Source: Solobacterium sp. (GTDB lineage Bacteria > Bacillota_I > Bacilli_A > Erysipelotrichales > Erysipelotrichaceae). From it: a DNA stretch of 64,000 bases. Shown here piece after piece: positions 15,766 through 25,476 of the stretch. Position 1 is the stretch's first letter, and each line of letters starts with the position of its first letter. The stretch spans positions 45,465 through 109,464 of the forward strand of contig JAKVKC010000003.1 in the NCBI GenBank assembly GCA_022486705.1, written 5' to 3'. The position numbers and the translations under genes were made by a program. The notes below the pieces were generated by a model. That model did no database searches. It was not told where the DNA came from and saw nothing but the letters and a program-made list of their open reading frames with translations.

Positions 15766-16326
15766 ATGAATCCAAAAATCACTTCAGAGCAGAAGATCTT
15801 AGAGACATGCCGTGAGATTGTTTCTGAAGAAGGAATCCAGGCACTGAATATGCGTCATATTGCAGAATGCCAAGGCATCTCACTTGGATCACTGTATCAT
15901 TACTACCCTTCCAAAGAAGCGATGCTCTCCGCCGCTGTAGAAAGCGTATGGCAGGATATCTTTGCGCTTCAAAGACCGATGGCCGATACAGACAGCTTTA
16001 TATCTTATATCAGATGGCTGTATGACCGTGTCAAAAAAAGCAGGATCGAATATCCGAATTTTTCAATGGCGCATTCCATGAGCTTTGCGGCCTCTTCCAA
16101 ACAGGATGCACGAACCGCAATGAACCGATGCTTTGAGCAGATCAAGCATCGTATGGCACAGGCATTGGCGAAAGACCATAAAGTAAATGCCGGCTGCTTT
16201 ACCAAAGAATTTACCAAAAAGGATCTGATCGATTTTGTCTTCTCGTCATTCTTCGCTTCCCTGATGGAAGAAAAAGAAAACAGCCGGATCCTGCTTCAGG
16301 TCATCATAAAATGTATTTATGAATAG
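15766..16326 (+). CDS. TetR/AcrR-family transcriptional regulator
   Basis: 186 residues from the ATG at 15766, which has the ribosome site AAGGGAG; an in-frame ATG 18 bases upstream lies in the operator palindrome. The N-terminal helix-turn-helix is typical: ILETCREIVSEEGIQALNMR, then IAECQGISLGSLYHYYPSKEAML. The C-terminal ligand domain is variable, with SMAHSMSFAASSKQDAR in the middle. It starts the plus-strand operon with two membrane proteins and faces the nitrogenase-like operon. It probably controls its own operon and possibly the divergent one. The ligand is unknown. Confidence 0.92.
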   Translation: MNPKITSEQKILETCREIVSEEGIQALNMRHIAECQGISLGSLYHYYPSKEAMLSAAVESVWQDIFALQRPMADTDSFISYIRWLYDRVKKSRIEYPNFSMAHSMSFAASSKQDARTAMNRCFEQIKHRMAQALAKDHKVNAGCFTKEFTKKDLIDFVFSSFFASLMEEKENSRILLQVIIKCIYE

Positions 16327-16341
16327 AAAAAGGAGAAAACT

Positions 16342-17007
16342 ATGCAGGCAGTATTTGAAACCGCGTTTGACATCGTTTATTTAACTACCGTTATTTCTTT
16401 AGGCATCTTCATGCTGAAGAACAGCAGAGGAAAGAAACAGTACATTCTGTTTGGCACCATGGCCATTGTGCTTGGATGCGGCGATTCTTTCCATCTGGTT
16501 CCTCGGGCCATAGCCCTCTGTACCACTGGTCTAGCAGACTACACCGCTGTTTTGGGCATCGGAAAGCTGATCACTTCCGTTACCATGACGATCTTCTATC
16601 TGCTTCTCTATTATGTTTGGCGTGAGCGCTACGAGATCAAAGAGAAAAGTACTATCACAGCGATCGTCTGGCTGCTTTCCATTGTACGGATCATCCTCTG
16701 CTTATTCCCGCAGAATGAGTGGACCAGTGCATCCCCTTCGCTTGCCTGGGGCATCTATCGGAATATCCCTTTTGCTTTATTAGGTCTTCTGATCGTGATC
16801 CTGTTCTTCCGCAGTGCCAGACAGACAGGGGATCAGCCCTTTGCCAATCTCTGGCTGACCATCGTGATCAGCTTTGCGTGCTATCTTCCCGTTGTTCTGT
16901 TTGCGGAAAGCTATCCGTTTGTAGGCATGCTGATGATTCCTAAGACCTGTGCATATGTTTGGACAGTATTGATCGGGTATAGAGCCCTGAAAGGAGAAAA
17001 TAAATGA
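16342..17007 (+). CDS. Uncharacterised seven-helix membrane protein
   Basis: 221 residues with about seven hydrophobic helices and short loops. GDSFHLVPRAIAL in the second-third helix region holds polar residues (Asp, His, Arg) inside the membrane. The C-terminus is KTCAYVWTVLIGYRALKGENK. I do not recognise the family beyond seeing it as a partner of TetR regulators and DUF2871 proteins in Firmicutes. The ATG has the ribosome site AAAAAGGAG; the stop overlaps the next gene start by four bases (ATGA). It is likely controlled by the TetR protein encoded 15 bases upstream. Confidence 0.8.
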   Translation: MQAVFETAFDIVYLTTVISLGIFMLKNSRGKKQYILFGTMAIVLGCGDSFHLVPRAIALCTTGLADYTAVLGIGKLITSVTMTIFYLLLYYVWRERYEIKEKSTITAIVWLLSIVRIILCLFPQNEWTSASPSLAWGIYRNIPFALLGLLIVILFFRSARQTGDQPFANLWLTIVISFACYLPVVLFAESYPFVGMLMIPKTCAYVWTVLIGYRALKGENK

Positions 17008-17414
17008 AAAAGTATTTAAAGATTTCAATGATCTATGCAATTGCCGCCATGATCGGAGGTGTGTTCTACCGTGAATTCACGAAGTTCTATCAGTATACGG
17101 GCGCAACTGCTTTAGGCAAGGTCCATACGCACTTATTCATTCTCGGCATGATCGTCTTTCTGATTGTTGCTCTGTATGCAAAGGATATGAAATTGGAGGA
17201 ACAGAAAACATTCAAGCCATTTATGATCCTATACAATATCGGTCTTGCTGGAATGGCCGTCATGCTCGTCGTACGCGGTGTACCGCAGGTCATGGGCATT
17301 GCCCTATCCTCTTCCATAAGCGCAATGATCTCCGGCATTGCTGGCTTAGCCCATATCTGTTTAGGCGCTGGCATTGTCCTGCTGATCATCACCTTCCAAA
17401 AGTGCGCAGAGTAA
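17004..17414 (+). CDS. DUF2871-like four-helix membrane protein
   Basis: 136 residues with four predicted membrane helices. The motif ALGKVHTHLFILGMI puts two histidines (HTH) at the start of the second helix, a possible haem or metal site as in the cytochrome-oxidase-subunit-1-like small proteins this family resembles. An internal FYREF and a C-terminal GLAHICLGAGI also contribute polar residues. It fits DUF2871, which has no established function. It overlaps the upstream seven-helix protein gene by four bases and ends at a terminator. Both probably form one membrane unit controlled by the TetR protein. Confidence 0.7.
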   Translation: MKKYLKISMIYAIAAMIGGVFYREFTKFYQYTGATALGKVHTHLFILGMIVFLIVALYAKDMKLEEQKTFKPFMILYNIGLAGMAVMLVVRGVPQVMGIALSSSISAMISGIAGLAHICLGAGIVLLIITFQKCAE

Positions 17415-17420
17415 AAGAAA

Positions 17421-17455
17421 ATGTGCCCAGATTTTTCTGAGCACATCTTTTTTTA
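17421..17455. terminator. Bidirectional terminator between the DUF2871 gene and thrS
   Basis: ATGTGC (17421-17426) pairs with GCACAT (17441-17446), with a further CAGA/TCTG inner stem, and is flanked by T-rich runs on both strands. It ends the TetR operon on the plus strand and thrS on the minus strand. Confidence 0.85.
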
Positions 17456-19213
17456 TTTCTTTTCAGCAATCTGTTCTCTGAGATCTTTATAGAAGTCATC
17501 GGCAGACATCTGTTTCTGTTCTTTCGAACCATATCTTCTGACAGTAACGCCATTGGAAGAAACTTCGCCATCGCCCACAACGATCTCAACTGGGATCTTG
17601 TTTGTCTGTGCTTCACGGATACGGTAGCCGAGTTTTTCATTGCGGTCATCCAGCGATGCTCTGATGCCCATTGCTTTCAGTTCATCAACGATCTTTTTGC
17701 CATAGGCACTGTGTGCTTCTGGCGAAACAGGAATAACGACGGCCTGCTTTGGTGCCAGCCAGAGAGGAAGTTCGCCTTTTGTCTCTTCCAGCAGGAAGGC
17801 AATGAAACGATCCAATGATCCAAGGATTGCTCTGTGGATGACGACCGGTCTCTTCTTCTCACCGTCCTTATCGACATACTCCAGTTCAAATCTTTCTGGC
17901 AGCTGATAATCCAGCTGGATCGTAGACAGGGTGACGTCATGACCAAGAGCGGAACGTACCTGTACATCGATCTTCGGTCCATAGAAAGCAGCTTCGCCTT
18001 CTGCTTCATAGAACGGCACAGCCATTTCCTTCAGCACTTCGCGCAGTTCACTTTCACTCTTCTCCCAGAGCTCATCATGTCCAAAGTATTTGTCTTTGTT
18101 GTTAGGATCTCTTAATGAAAGACGGAAAGAATAATTCTTGAAGCCAAAGTCTCCGTAGACATCAAGGATCAGTTTAGTGACATCCTTGATCTCCGAACCG
18201 ATCTGATCTGGGCGGCAGAAGATATGCGAATCATTCTGCGTAAAGGCACGTGCTCTTTCAATGCCAGTCAGAGCACCGGATGCTTCAAAGCGGAAATCAT
18301 TGGCAACTTCAGCGATACGCACTGGCAGATCGCGGTAGGAATGCAGCTTTGATTTATACATGATCATATGCTCTGGGCAGTTCATCGGTCTTAAGACATA
18401 TGCATTGTCCGGATCACGGCGATCCTGCATTGCTGGGAACATATCATCTTTATAATGATCCCAATGTCCCGAGATCTTATAAAGCTTTACATTGGCAACA
18501 GAAGGTGTCATGACATGGACATATCCCTGATCCAATTCTTTATTCATGATGTAATCAGAAAGTGCTCTTCTGACAATAAAACCATTCGGCAGATACATTG
18601 GCAGGCCTGCCCCTACCGTATCGCTGAACATGAACATCTGCAGATCTTTTCCCAATTTGCGATGGTCTCTTGCCTTTGCATCTTCCAAGTCAGCCAGATG
18701 TGCATTGAGCTCTTCTTCGGTTGGAAAGCAGACACCGTAGATCCGCTGCAGAACTTTATTGGCTTTATCGCCCTTCCAGTAGGCACCGGAATGCTTGATC
18801 AGCTTGAAGTAGCGGCATAGCTTTTCATTATCCACATGAGGTCCGCGGCAGAGATCTGTATAATCTCCCTGCGTATACATGGAAATATTTGTTCCTTCCG
18901 GCATTCTCTGGATCAGATCGATCTTATATTCATCATCCTTGAACTGTTCCAAAGCTTCTTCTTTGGTGATCTCATGGCGCACGATCCGCTTGCCGTCTTT
19001 GGCAATCTTCTTCATTTCTTTTTCAATCTTCGGCAGATCTTCATCGCTGATCGTTGCATCGCCTAAGTCAACATCATAGTAGAAGCCTTCTTCTACGACC
19101 GGTCCGACCCAGAACTTTGCCTGCGGATACAGATGCTTGATCGCATGTGCCATCATGTGGGCACAGCTGTGATTCAGCACTGCCAATTCTTCATTCTCTT
19201 TAAAATTGATCAT
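17453..19213 (-). CDS. thrS: Threonyl-tRNA synthetase lacking the TGS domain
   Basis: 586 residues from the ATG at 19213 (MINFKENEELAVLNHSCAH), which has the ribosome site AAAGGG; the open frame runs 91 codons further upstream, but through the T-box RNA. The protein starts directly in the editing domain: HSCAHMMAHAI holds the HxxxH site and GDYTDLCRGPH gives the other editing residues. The class II catalytic core includes motif 2 around RFEASGALTGIERAR, the zinc cysteine in LRPMNCPEHM, and motif 3 in VIHRAILGSLDRF. The anticodon-binding domain follows. Typical ThrRS is about 640 residues with an N-terminal TGS domain, absent here. Expression is controlled by the T-box upstream. Confidence 0.95.
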   Translation of the reverse strand: MINFKENEELAVLNHSCAHMMAHAIKHLYPQAKFWVGPVVEEGFYYDVDLGDATISDEDLPKIEKEMKKIAKDGKRIVRHEITKEEALEQFKDDEYKIDLIQRMPEGTNISMYTQGDYTDLCRGPHVDNEKLCRYFKLIKHSGAYWKGDKANKVLQRIYGVCFPTEEELNAHLADLEDAKARDHRKLGKDLQMFMFSDTVGAGLPMYLPNGFIVRRALSDYIMNKELDQGYVHVMTPSVANVKLYKISGHWDHYKDDMFPAMQDRRDPDNAYVLRPMNCPEHMIMYKSKLHSYRDLPVRIAEVANDFRFEASGALTGIERARAFTQNDSHIFCRPDQIGSEIKDVTKLILDVYGDFGFKNYSFRLSLRDPNNKDKYFGHDELWEKSESELREVLKEMAVPFYEAEGEAAFYGPKIDVQVRSALGHDVTLSTIQLDYQLPERFELEYVDKDGEKKRPVVIHRAILGSLDRFIAFLLEETKGELPLWLAPKQAVVIPVSPEAHSAYGKKIVDELKAMGIRASLDDRNEKLGYRIREAQTNKIPVEIVVGDGEVSSNGVTVRRYGSKEQKQMSADDFYKDLREQIAEKK

Positions 19214-19235
19214 TCTACAACCCTTTCCGGACGCA

Positions 19236-19470
19236 TATAAAAAGCGTCCCTTCATAAGGACGCTTTCAGCGCGGTACCACCTTGTTTCCGGAATTTCTTC
19301 CGACTCTTTACTGTCTTTAACGCAGAACTGCGGTGCCTCTTTCGAGGACTGTTTGCAGGGAGTAATCTGTGTCTGCTTCAGATATCTTTCATCACCGATA
19401 TCCTCTCTGCATCCGCAATTGACATAGACCATGTCCTGTTCATTACATTTCGTCATTATTATTGACTGAA
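19236..19470 (-). promoter_or_regulatory. T-box riboswitch upstream of thrS
   Basis: On the minus strand, the T-box core AAGGTGGTACCGCG lies at 19283-19270. It is followed by the terminator stem AGCGTCC/GGACGCT (19264-19243) and a T run at 19242-19236. Upstream lie an AGAGAGGA element and CGGTGATGAAAG, consistent with the K-turn and distal loop of stem I. Uncharged tRNA-Thr would stabilise the antiterminator. The exact specifier codon (ACA or ACT) could not be fixed by eye; the upstream edge is approximate. Confidence 0.92.
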
Positions 19471-19487
19471 TATGTCCTTTTGTCAAA

Positions 19488-22400
19488 TCAGAATAAGGAC
19501 ATCTGATTGCGATCTGACAGACCGTTCAGCACGCCCATCATATCAAGTTTCTTGATCAAAGTACCGGAAAGCTGTGTTCTTTTCTCCAGATCTTCTTTAG
19601 AAAGGAACTCTGCCTGCTTGGCTGCTTCAACTACACTGCTGGCTACACCAGCTCCCAAGCCGTCAATGACCGTGAACGGCGGGATCAATGCTTTCGGATT
19701 GTCAGGATCGACGGTAAATTCATCCGCCAAGCTCTTATAGAGATTGACATTGGAGATCTGGTATCCTCTGGCATAGATCTCCTCACAGATCTCCAGTGTA
19801 TCCAATAAAGACTTTTCTTTATTTGTTACCGGATTGGCAGAATTCTTATCCTGAGCACGCATTTCAATATCCTGCATTCTGGCTTGGATTGCTTCAATGC
19901 CCTTCACCATTGTTTCAATTTCATAGGCACCGCATCGCAATGTCAGATACTGAATATAGAAATGCATTGGCTCATGTACTTTATACCAGGCAATACGCAG
20001 TGCCATCATGACATAAGCGACCGCATGTGCCTTAGGGAACATATATTTGATCTTCTTGCAGGATTCAATATACCAATCCGGCACATGATGGGCCTTCATA
20101 TTCTCTTCCTGATCTTCGCGCAGGCCTCTGCCCTTGCGGACATCTTCCATGGTCTTAAAAGCATCGATCGGTTCGAGCTTTTTTTCCAGAAGATAGGTCA
20201 TGATATCATCACGGCAGGCAATGGTCTCACCCAACGGATGTCCAGCCTGGACCAAAGCTTCAGCATTTCCTGCCCATACATCCGTGCCATGCGACAGACC
20301 TGAGATCATGACCAGTTCAGAGAATTTATGAGGCTTTGTCTCTTCCAATACACGGCGGGTCGTACGGGTGCCGAATTCCGGCAGTCCAACTGCTCCGGTC
20401 GTTTTCTTATAGATCCTTGGATCAGCATGCAGTGCAGTATCTTCATAGAACAGGGAGAGCGTTTCCGGATCATTCATCGGAATGTCCAGCGGCTTTACAT
20501 CCGCGATCCTCTGCAGCATGCGCATAGCGGTTGGGTCAACATGTCCTAAGATATCAAATTTCAGTACGTTATCATGAATATCGTGGAAATCGTAATGCGT
20601 TGTCTTCCAAGGCGAAGTCGGATCATTGGCCGGAAACTGCACCGGTGTGAAATCTTCCGCTTCATAGCCATCCGGAATGATGATGATGCCGCCTGGATGC
20701 TGGCCTGTTGTACGCTTGACATCTGTGCACCCTTTGGCCAGATAATCCTTCATCGGCCGGCGCATATCTTCAATGCCCATCTTCTCGCAATAGCCTGAAA
20801 CATAGCCATATGCTGTCTTATCTGCGACACCGCCGATAGTACCAGCACGGAAAGCATGCGTTTCACCAAAAACTTCTTTGATGAACTGATGTGCGCGCCA
20901 TTGATATTCATTTGAGAAGTTCAGATCGATATCAGGAACTTTATCTGCATTGAAGCCCAAGAATGTCTGGAACGGAATGTTCTGTCCGTTGCCATGCATT
21001 ACCGTGCCGCATTTCGGACATTTCTTATCCGGCAGATCAAAGCCGGATTTCACTTCCGGATCATCGATCCATTCACTGTAATGGCAATGCGGACATAGAT
21101 AATGCGGCTTCAAAGGATTTACTTCCGTAATGCCTGACATTGTCGCGGTAAAGGAAGATCCAACAGATCCTCTGGATCCAACCAGATATCCGTCTTCGTT
21201 GGACTTTTTAACAAGCAGATGTGCAATGTAATAATGCACATCATAGCCATGCTTGATGATGTTGTTGAGCTCCATATTCAAGCGGTCGGTAACAATTGAA
21301 GGAATCACGCCTTCAAATTCATACATATCCTTCGCTGTCTTATTGCAGATCGCACGCAGTTTCTTATCAGAATCAGGAATATGCGGCGGAAATGTTCCGG
21401 CCGGGACCGGACGCACTGTATCTAATTGATCCAGCAGTTCGATGGTATTTTTGACCGTGATCTGATCGATCAGTTCCGGATCTTCCAGCCAGGCAAATTC
21501 CTGCTTCATCTCATTTGTTGTCCGCAGATGCTGATCTGGATTCGGCGTTTTCCGCCGCAGCATATCATCACGGATATACAGAGGATGTGTTACACCGCCG
21601 ACGCCCTGCGACATGATATAGATATCACGGAAGATCTTCTGATCTTTGGTCAGATAATGCGCATCGCTGTCCGCAATGATCGGAATATTCAGATGCTGCG
21701 CCATCGCAATGATCCGCTTCTGCACATCTTTGACACGATTCATGGAAGGAACGCTGCCCAAAGCCACAAAGGTTGTGTAATTGGCCAGAGGCTGCAGCTC
21801 AATATAATCATAGAACTTCATGCATGCTTCCAGCCGTATATCATCGCCATTGCATGCAAGTTCCCATACTTCACTGTTCTGACATGCCGAGCCAAGCAGA
21901 AGATTGCGGCGGTATTTCTGCAGCGTACTTCTTAGGATGCGTGCTTCAGCCGCTACATCCGTTCCCTCTTTGCCGGCATTTTTCCCCATCACCGCCAATG
22001 TTCTTGTATTGGATTCTGAGACCAGCCGATACAGATCGCGAATGCCATCCTGATTCTTAGCGACCACACAGATATGGGAATGTCTGACTTTCTTATATAC
22101 TTCAAAGTCCTGTGTCTTTTCCTGCAGATCTCTGATCGTACGGCAGCCGTATTTATCTTTGGCATCTTTCAGCAGGCAAAGGAAAACGCCGGAAAGAGAT
22201 TCCGCATCATAGTCTGCCCGATGGGCAACTTCTTCATCATAGGCAACATGATAGTTCCTAGCGACATTGCCTAAACGATATGCTCTTCTTTCCCTTAATA
22301 TCGCACGGGAAAGATCCAAGGTATCTATAACGCAGTTGGTCATTGGCTTTCGGCCGATCCGCCGCAGTTCTTCATTCAGAAAGTGATAGTCAAAGGTCGC

Positions 22401-23849
22401 ATTATGTGCCACGATCGTATCATTGCCGATCCAATCCAGGATCTGATCGATGCATTCCGAAAAAGGCTTGGCATCTTTGACCATGGCATTTGTAATATTT
22501 GTCTTATTGGTGATCACTGCCGGAATATCAAACGGCGGTTTAATGAACATCTGCAGATGATCTACGACTGTCTGATCTTTCAGCTTTACCGCACCGAATT
22601 CAATGATCGAATCATAGAAGCAGCTGAGGCCCGTTGTCTCCAGATCGAAGGAAACATATTCTTCTTCATCGATCTCTTTGTCAATGGCATTGCGGACGAT
22701 CAGCAGACGGTCATCCACCATATTCATTTCACATCCAAGACCGACCTTAAAAGGATGTTCCGGATCCTTCTTCTTGCACGCTTCCCCTGTATTAAATGCT
22801 TTCACCAAGGACTGCACATCCGCATGATCCGTAATCACAATACCTGGCAGACCAAGATCAAAAGCAGTATTGACTACTTCCACCGGTGAACAGATGCCAT
22901 CCATCTCTGACATATTAGTATGCATATGCCATTCCGCTCTTTTAACAGGAGCGTCATCGACTTCTTTTTTCTTCTCGATCTTTTCAATACGATCCGGCTG
23001 ACATACCAGTTCCTTTGAAAAAGAATCATATGCGATCCGGCCGAAGACAGTGACTCTGTCGCCCTCATTGATGCTGGCCAGATCTTCTCTGGTCGTGCCT
23101 CTGCCTTCAAAGCGCTTGATCACGATTGCATCTGTACCGTCATAGACAGACAGATTCTGAATGATCGTCTGTTTCTTTGTCTCGATCTCTTCTTTGGCAA
23201 ATACATCTGCTGTAAACTTGATGCCATAAATATCACCGGTCACTTCATGCAGCGTGATTGCTGTATAATCAGATTCTTTTTTTGCCCGATAGCTGCTCTT
23301 CCTCTGATAGGAATTGAAAGCAGGCTTCTCCTCCGGTGCTTCCGGCAGGATTTCCATAGTCACTTTCTTGATATCAGGATGTTCAGGCTTCATCATTGAA
23401 CATGTCACATGGATCCCTTTGATACCGATCTGATCTAAATAATCAGAGATATCTTCGGTATAGGCACCTGCTCTTTCACAGCTTTCCTGATCGCTGAATA
23501 TAAAATCAAGAGAATTCTTATTCTCTTCATATATAAAATTTGTATCTGCGATGCTCTGATATTCTGCTTTGCATTGACAGAGATCATCAAAGTACTGCTT
23601 CAATTCTGCATTGGAGATACCATCATGATCGCAGTCTAAATGGATCATCACAGAAGAACCAGTCAGATCATGAAGACGTTCCTGCAGCTCATGATAGCTG
23701 TGAAAAGAGAGAGGTCCTTCATTATGAAGGGCAACTTCCACCCGATTATCCTGACGAAAAAAACGGACAGCTTCCAGATCAGTATCTTTCAGTTCCGCAA
23801 TTCCATCGCTTAGTTTTCCTTCTGCAAATTCACTTAATTTTCTGTTCAT
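19488..23849 (-). CDS. polC: DNA polymerase III alpha subunit, Gram-positive PolC type
   Basis: 1453 residues from the ATG at 23849 (MNRKLSEFAEGK), chosen for its AAGAGG ribosome site; longer frames exist 7 and 19 codons upstream. Domains in order are the N-terminal region, the OB fold (IYGIKFTADVF), the PHP domain (HMHTNMSEMDG), the DEDDh proofreading exonuclease inserted in it (FDLETTGLSC, with a later HRADYDAE), the zinc motif CPHC...CPKC, the polymerase core and the C-terminal duplex-binding part. The last residues QMSLF fit the sliding-clamp-binding motif. It is the replicative leading-strand polymerase of low-G+C Firmicutes. Length is typical of PolC. Confidence 0.98.
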   Translation of the reverse strand: MNRKLSEFAEGKLSDGIAELKDTDLEAVRFFRQDNRVEVALHNEGPLSFHSYHELQERLHDLTGSSVMIHLDCDHDGISNAELKQYFDDLCQCKAEYQSIADTNFIYEENKNSLDFIFSDQESCERAGAYTEDISDYLDQIGIKGIHVTCSMMKPEHPDIKKVTMEILPEAPEEKPAFNSYQRKSSYRAKKESDYTAITLHEVTGDIYGIKFTADVFAKEEIETKKQTIIQNLSVYDGTDAIVIKRFEGRGTTREDLASINEGDRVTVFGRIAYDSFSKELVCQPDRIEKIEKKKEVDDAPVKRAEWHMHTNMSEMDGICSPVEVVNTAFDLGLPGIVITDHADVQSLVKAFNTGEACKKKDPEHPFKVGLGCEMNMVDDRLLIVRNAIDKEIDEEEYVSFDLETTGLSCFYDSIIEFGAVKLKDQTVVDHLQMFIKPPFDIPAVITNKTNITNAMVKDAKPFSECIDQILDWIGNDTIVAHNATFDYHFLNEELRRIGRKPMTNCVIDTLDLSRAILRERRAYRLGNVARNYHVAYDEEVAHRADYDAESLSGVFLCLLKDAKDKYGCRTIRDLQEKTQDFEVYKKVRHSHICVVAKNQDGIRDLYRLVSESNTRTLAVMGKNAGKEGTDVAAEARILRSTLQKYRRNLLLGSACQNSEVWELACNGDDIRLEACMKFYDYIELQPLANYTTFVALGSVPSMNRVKDVQKRIIAMAQHLNIPIIADSDAHYLTKDQKIFRDIYIMSQGVGGVTHPLYIRDDMLRRKTPNPDQHLRTTNEMKQEFAWLEDPELIDQITVKNTIELLDQLDTVRPVPAGTFPPHIPDSDKKLRAICNKTAKDMYEFEGVIPSIVTDRLNMELNNIIKHGYDVHYYIAHLLVKKSNEDGYLVGSRGSVGSSFTATMSGITEVNPLKPHYLCPHCHYSEWIDDPEVKSGFDLPDKKCPKCGTVMHGNGQNIPFQTFLGFNADKVPDIDLNFSNEYQWRAHQFIKEVFGETHAFRAGTIGGVADKTAYGYVSGYCEKMGIEDMRRPMKDYLAKGCTDVKRTTGQHPGGIIIIPDGYEAEDFTPVQFPANDPTSPWKTTHYDFHDIHDNVLKFDILGHVDPTAMRMLQRIADVKPLDIPMNDPETLSLFYEDTALHADPRIYKKTTGAVGLPEFGTRTTRRVLEETKPHKFSELVMISGLSHGTDVWAGNAEALVQAGHPLGETIACRDDIMTYLLEKKLEPIDAFKTMEDVRKGRGLREDQEENMKAHHVPDWYIESCKKIKYMFPKAHAVAYVMMALRIAWYKVHEPMHFYIQYLTLRCGAYEIETMVKGIEAIQARMQDIEMRAQDKNSANPVTNKEKSLLDTLEICEEIYARGYQISNVNLYKSLADEFTVDPDNPKALIPPFTVIDGLGAGVASSVVEAAKQAEFLSKEDLEKRTQLSGTLIKKLDMMGVLNGLSDRNQMSLF

Positions 23850-23924
23850 TTCTGCCTCTTGCAGACTCATTTTATCATAAAAGTAAATAAGCTTAAGTCT
23901 TGACAAACAAAAGCTCAGACTTTT

Positions 23925-23952
23925 AAAAAAACCTGTTCAAAAGATGAACAGG
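23925..23952 (-). terminator. Terminator after the HerA-like ATPase gene
   Basis: A perfect seven-pair stem CCTGTTC/GAACAGG (23952-23932 on the minus strand) is followed by seven T. It lies directly after the stop at 23962 and separates the recG-rnc-galK-HerA operon from polC. Confidence 0.9.
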
Positions 23953-23961
23953 CAGAACAAT

Positions 23962-25461
23962 TTACTTTAAGAATCCTTTTAATAAGCTCTTCGCAGAACG
24001 TATGCCGATATTGATCAGCTCATTCTCTGCTTTATTCTGCAGCTTTTTTGCAATCCTAGTCGTTTCTTTAGATACTTTTTCTTCTGACTTCAGCTGAGCT
24101 TTCTGTTCCGCTGCAGCTTTCTTTTCTTCCAGCTTATGATCTAAGGCGGCCTGCTTCTCTTCTGCTTTCATCGCATCTTCATTCTGTTTAATATCATCCA
24201 TTTTCTCATAGGCAGATGCCGGATCGACATCTTTCATGTATTTTGCATACAGCGGATCATTCTGCACCGTCTGCAGGATAGCAGCATTGTCAGCTGGGCT
24301 CATGGAAGACATCGGCGGCAGGATCTTTGTTTCCTCAGCAATCGTCGGAGCACCGTCTTTATCGAGCACGCTGACTAAAGCATGCCCCGTCTTCATGTTC
24401 GTGATCACTTCATCTGTCTTGAATTTTGGATTTGGCCGGAAAGAGTCCGCAGCTGTTTTCACTGCTTTCGCTTCCGCTGGCGTAAATGCACGCAGCGCAT
24501 GCTGAATCTTATTGCTCAGCTGACCTAAGACTTCTTCCGGAATATCATTCGGCGATTGCGTGCAGAAGAAAATACCAACGCCCTTCGAACGGATCAGCTT
24601 CACGATCTGCTTGATCTTATCCATCAAAGCAGGCGATGCATTGTCAAAAAGCATATGGGCTTCATCAAAGAAGAAAACAATCTTTGGCTTCTCACTGTCG
24701 CCAACTTCCGGCAGATTGGTATCCAGCAGATCAAGGATCCATAGGAGCAGCGTTGAATACAGCATTGGATGGCGGAAAAGTTCTTCGCATTCAAGGATAT
24801 TCATGACACCTTCCTGATGTACGCATTGGATCAGATCATTGATATCTAGACCTGGCATGCCAAATAAGAAAGCACCGCCCTGCTGTTCCAATTCAAGCAG
24901 TGTGCGCTGAATTGCACCGACAGACTGCTTTGACACATTTCCATATTTGCCTGACAGTTCAGAGGAATGTTCGCTGACATACTGCGTCATCGCCTGCAGA
25001 TCTTTCAGATCAATGATATCAAGATCCATATCCTGAGCTGCTTTAAAGATGATCTGAAGCACGCCCTCTTGCGTATCTGAAAGACCTAGGATCTGCGAAA
25101 GAAGAACAGGATCCATCTCCTGCATGACCGCCCGCATCGGCAGACCGTTCTTCCGATAGACATCAAAAAAGCGAACGGGAAAACTTCTTGTCTTGAAATC
25201 CTTGATGTCCATAGAATCCAAACGTTCCTGGATCGCGTTCTGATCGCCGTCTTTGATCATGCCGGTCAGATCGCCTTTGACATCCGCAATGAATGTCGGA
25301 ATGCCATCTTCACTGAGAGACTCTGCAATGACTTTCAATGTCACTGTTTTGCCAGTACCGGAAGCACCTGCGATCAATCCATGACGATTCATCATGCCAG
25401 GAATCATGGATACTTCTGCACTGTCGCTCTTTCCTAATAAGATCATCCCATCTTTCAGCAT
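23962..25461 (-). CDS. HerA-like ATPase, DUF853 family
   Basis: 499 residues. The ATPase core has Walker A GASGTGKTVT (near residue 33), FIADVKGDL, and a Walker B KIVFFFDEAHMLFD near 265, followed by FFCTQSPNDIPEEVLGQL and an arginine-finger-like HALRAFTPAEAKAVK. The last 100 residues are rich in Lys, Glu and Ala and look like a coiled coil. The family (YjgR/DUF853) is predicted to be a HerA/FtsK-like helicase or motor; no biochemical role is established. It is the last gene of a group with galK, rnc and recG, 15 bases after galK, and has its own terminator. Confidence 0.9.
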   Translation of the reverse strand: MLKDGMILLGKSDSAEVSMIPGMMNRHGLIAGASGTGKTVTLKVIAESLSEDGIPTFIADVKGDLTGMIKDGDQNAIQERLDSMDIKDFKTRSFPVRFFDVYRKNGLPMRAVMQEMDPVLLSQILGLSDTQEGVLQIIFKAAQDMDLDIIDLKDLQAMTQYVSEHSSELSGKYGNVSKQSVGAIQRTLLELEQQGGAFLFGMPGLDINDLIQCVHQEGVMNILECEELFRHPMLYSTLLLWILDLLDTNLPEVGDSEKPKIVFFFDEAHMLFDNASPALMDKIKQIVKLIRSKGVGIFFCTQSPNDIPEEVLGQLSNKIQHALRAFTPAEAKAVKTAADSFRPNPKFKTDEVITNMKTGHALVSVLDKDGAPTIAEETKILPPMSSMSPADNAAILQTVQNDPLYAKYMKDVDPASAYEKMDDIKQNEDAMKAEEKQAALDHKLEEKKAAAEQKAQLKSEEKVSKETTRIAKKLQNKAENELINIGIRSAKSLLKGFLK

Positions 25462-25476
25462 TTTCAGTCTTCTTTC

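Noticed and set aside
19214..19486. N-terminal extension of ThrRS by 91 codons
   Set aside because: This stretch is the T-box RNA with terminator and antiterminator, and the translated residues do not resemble a TGS domain.
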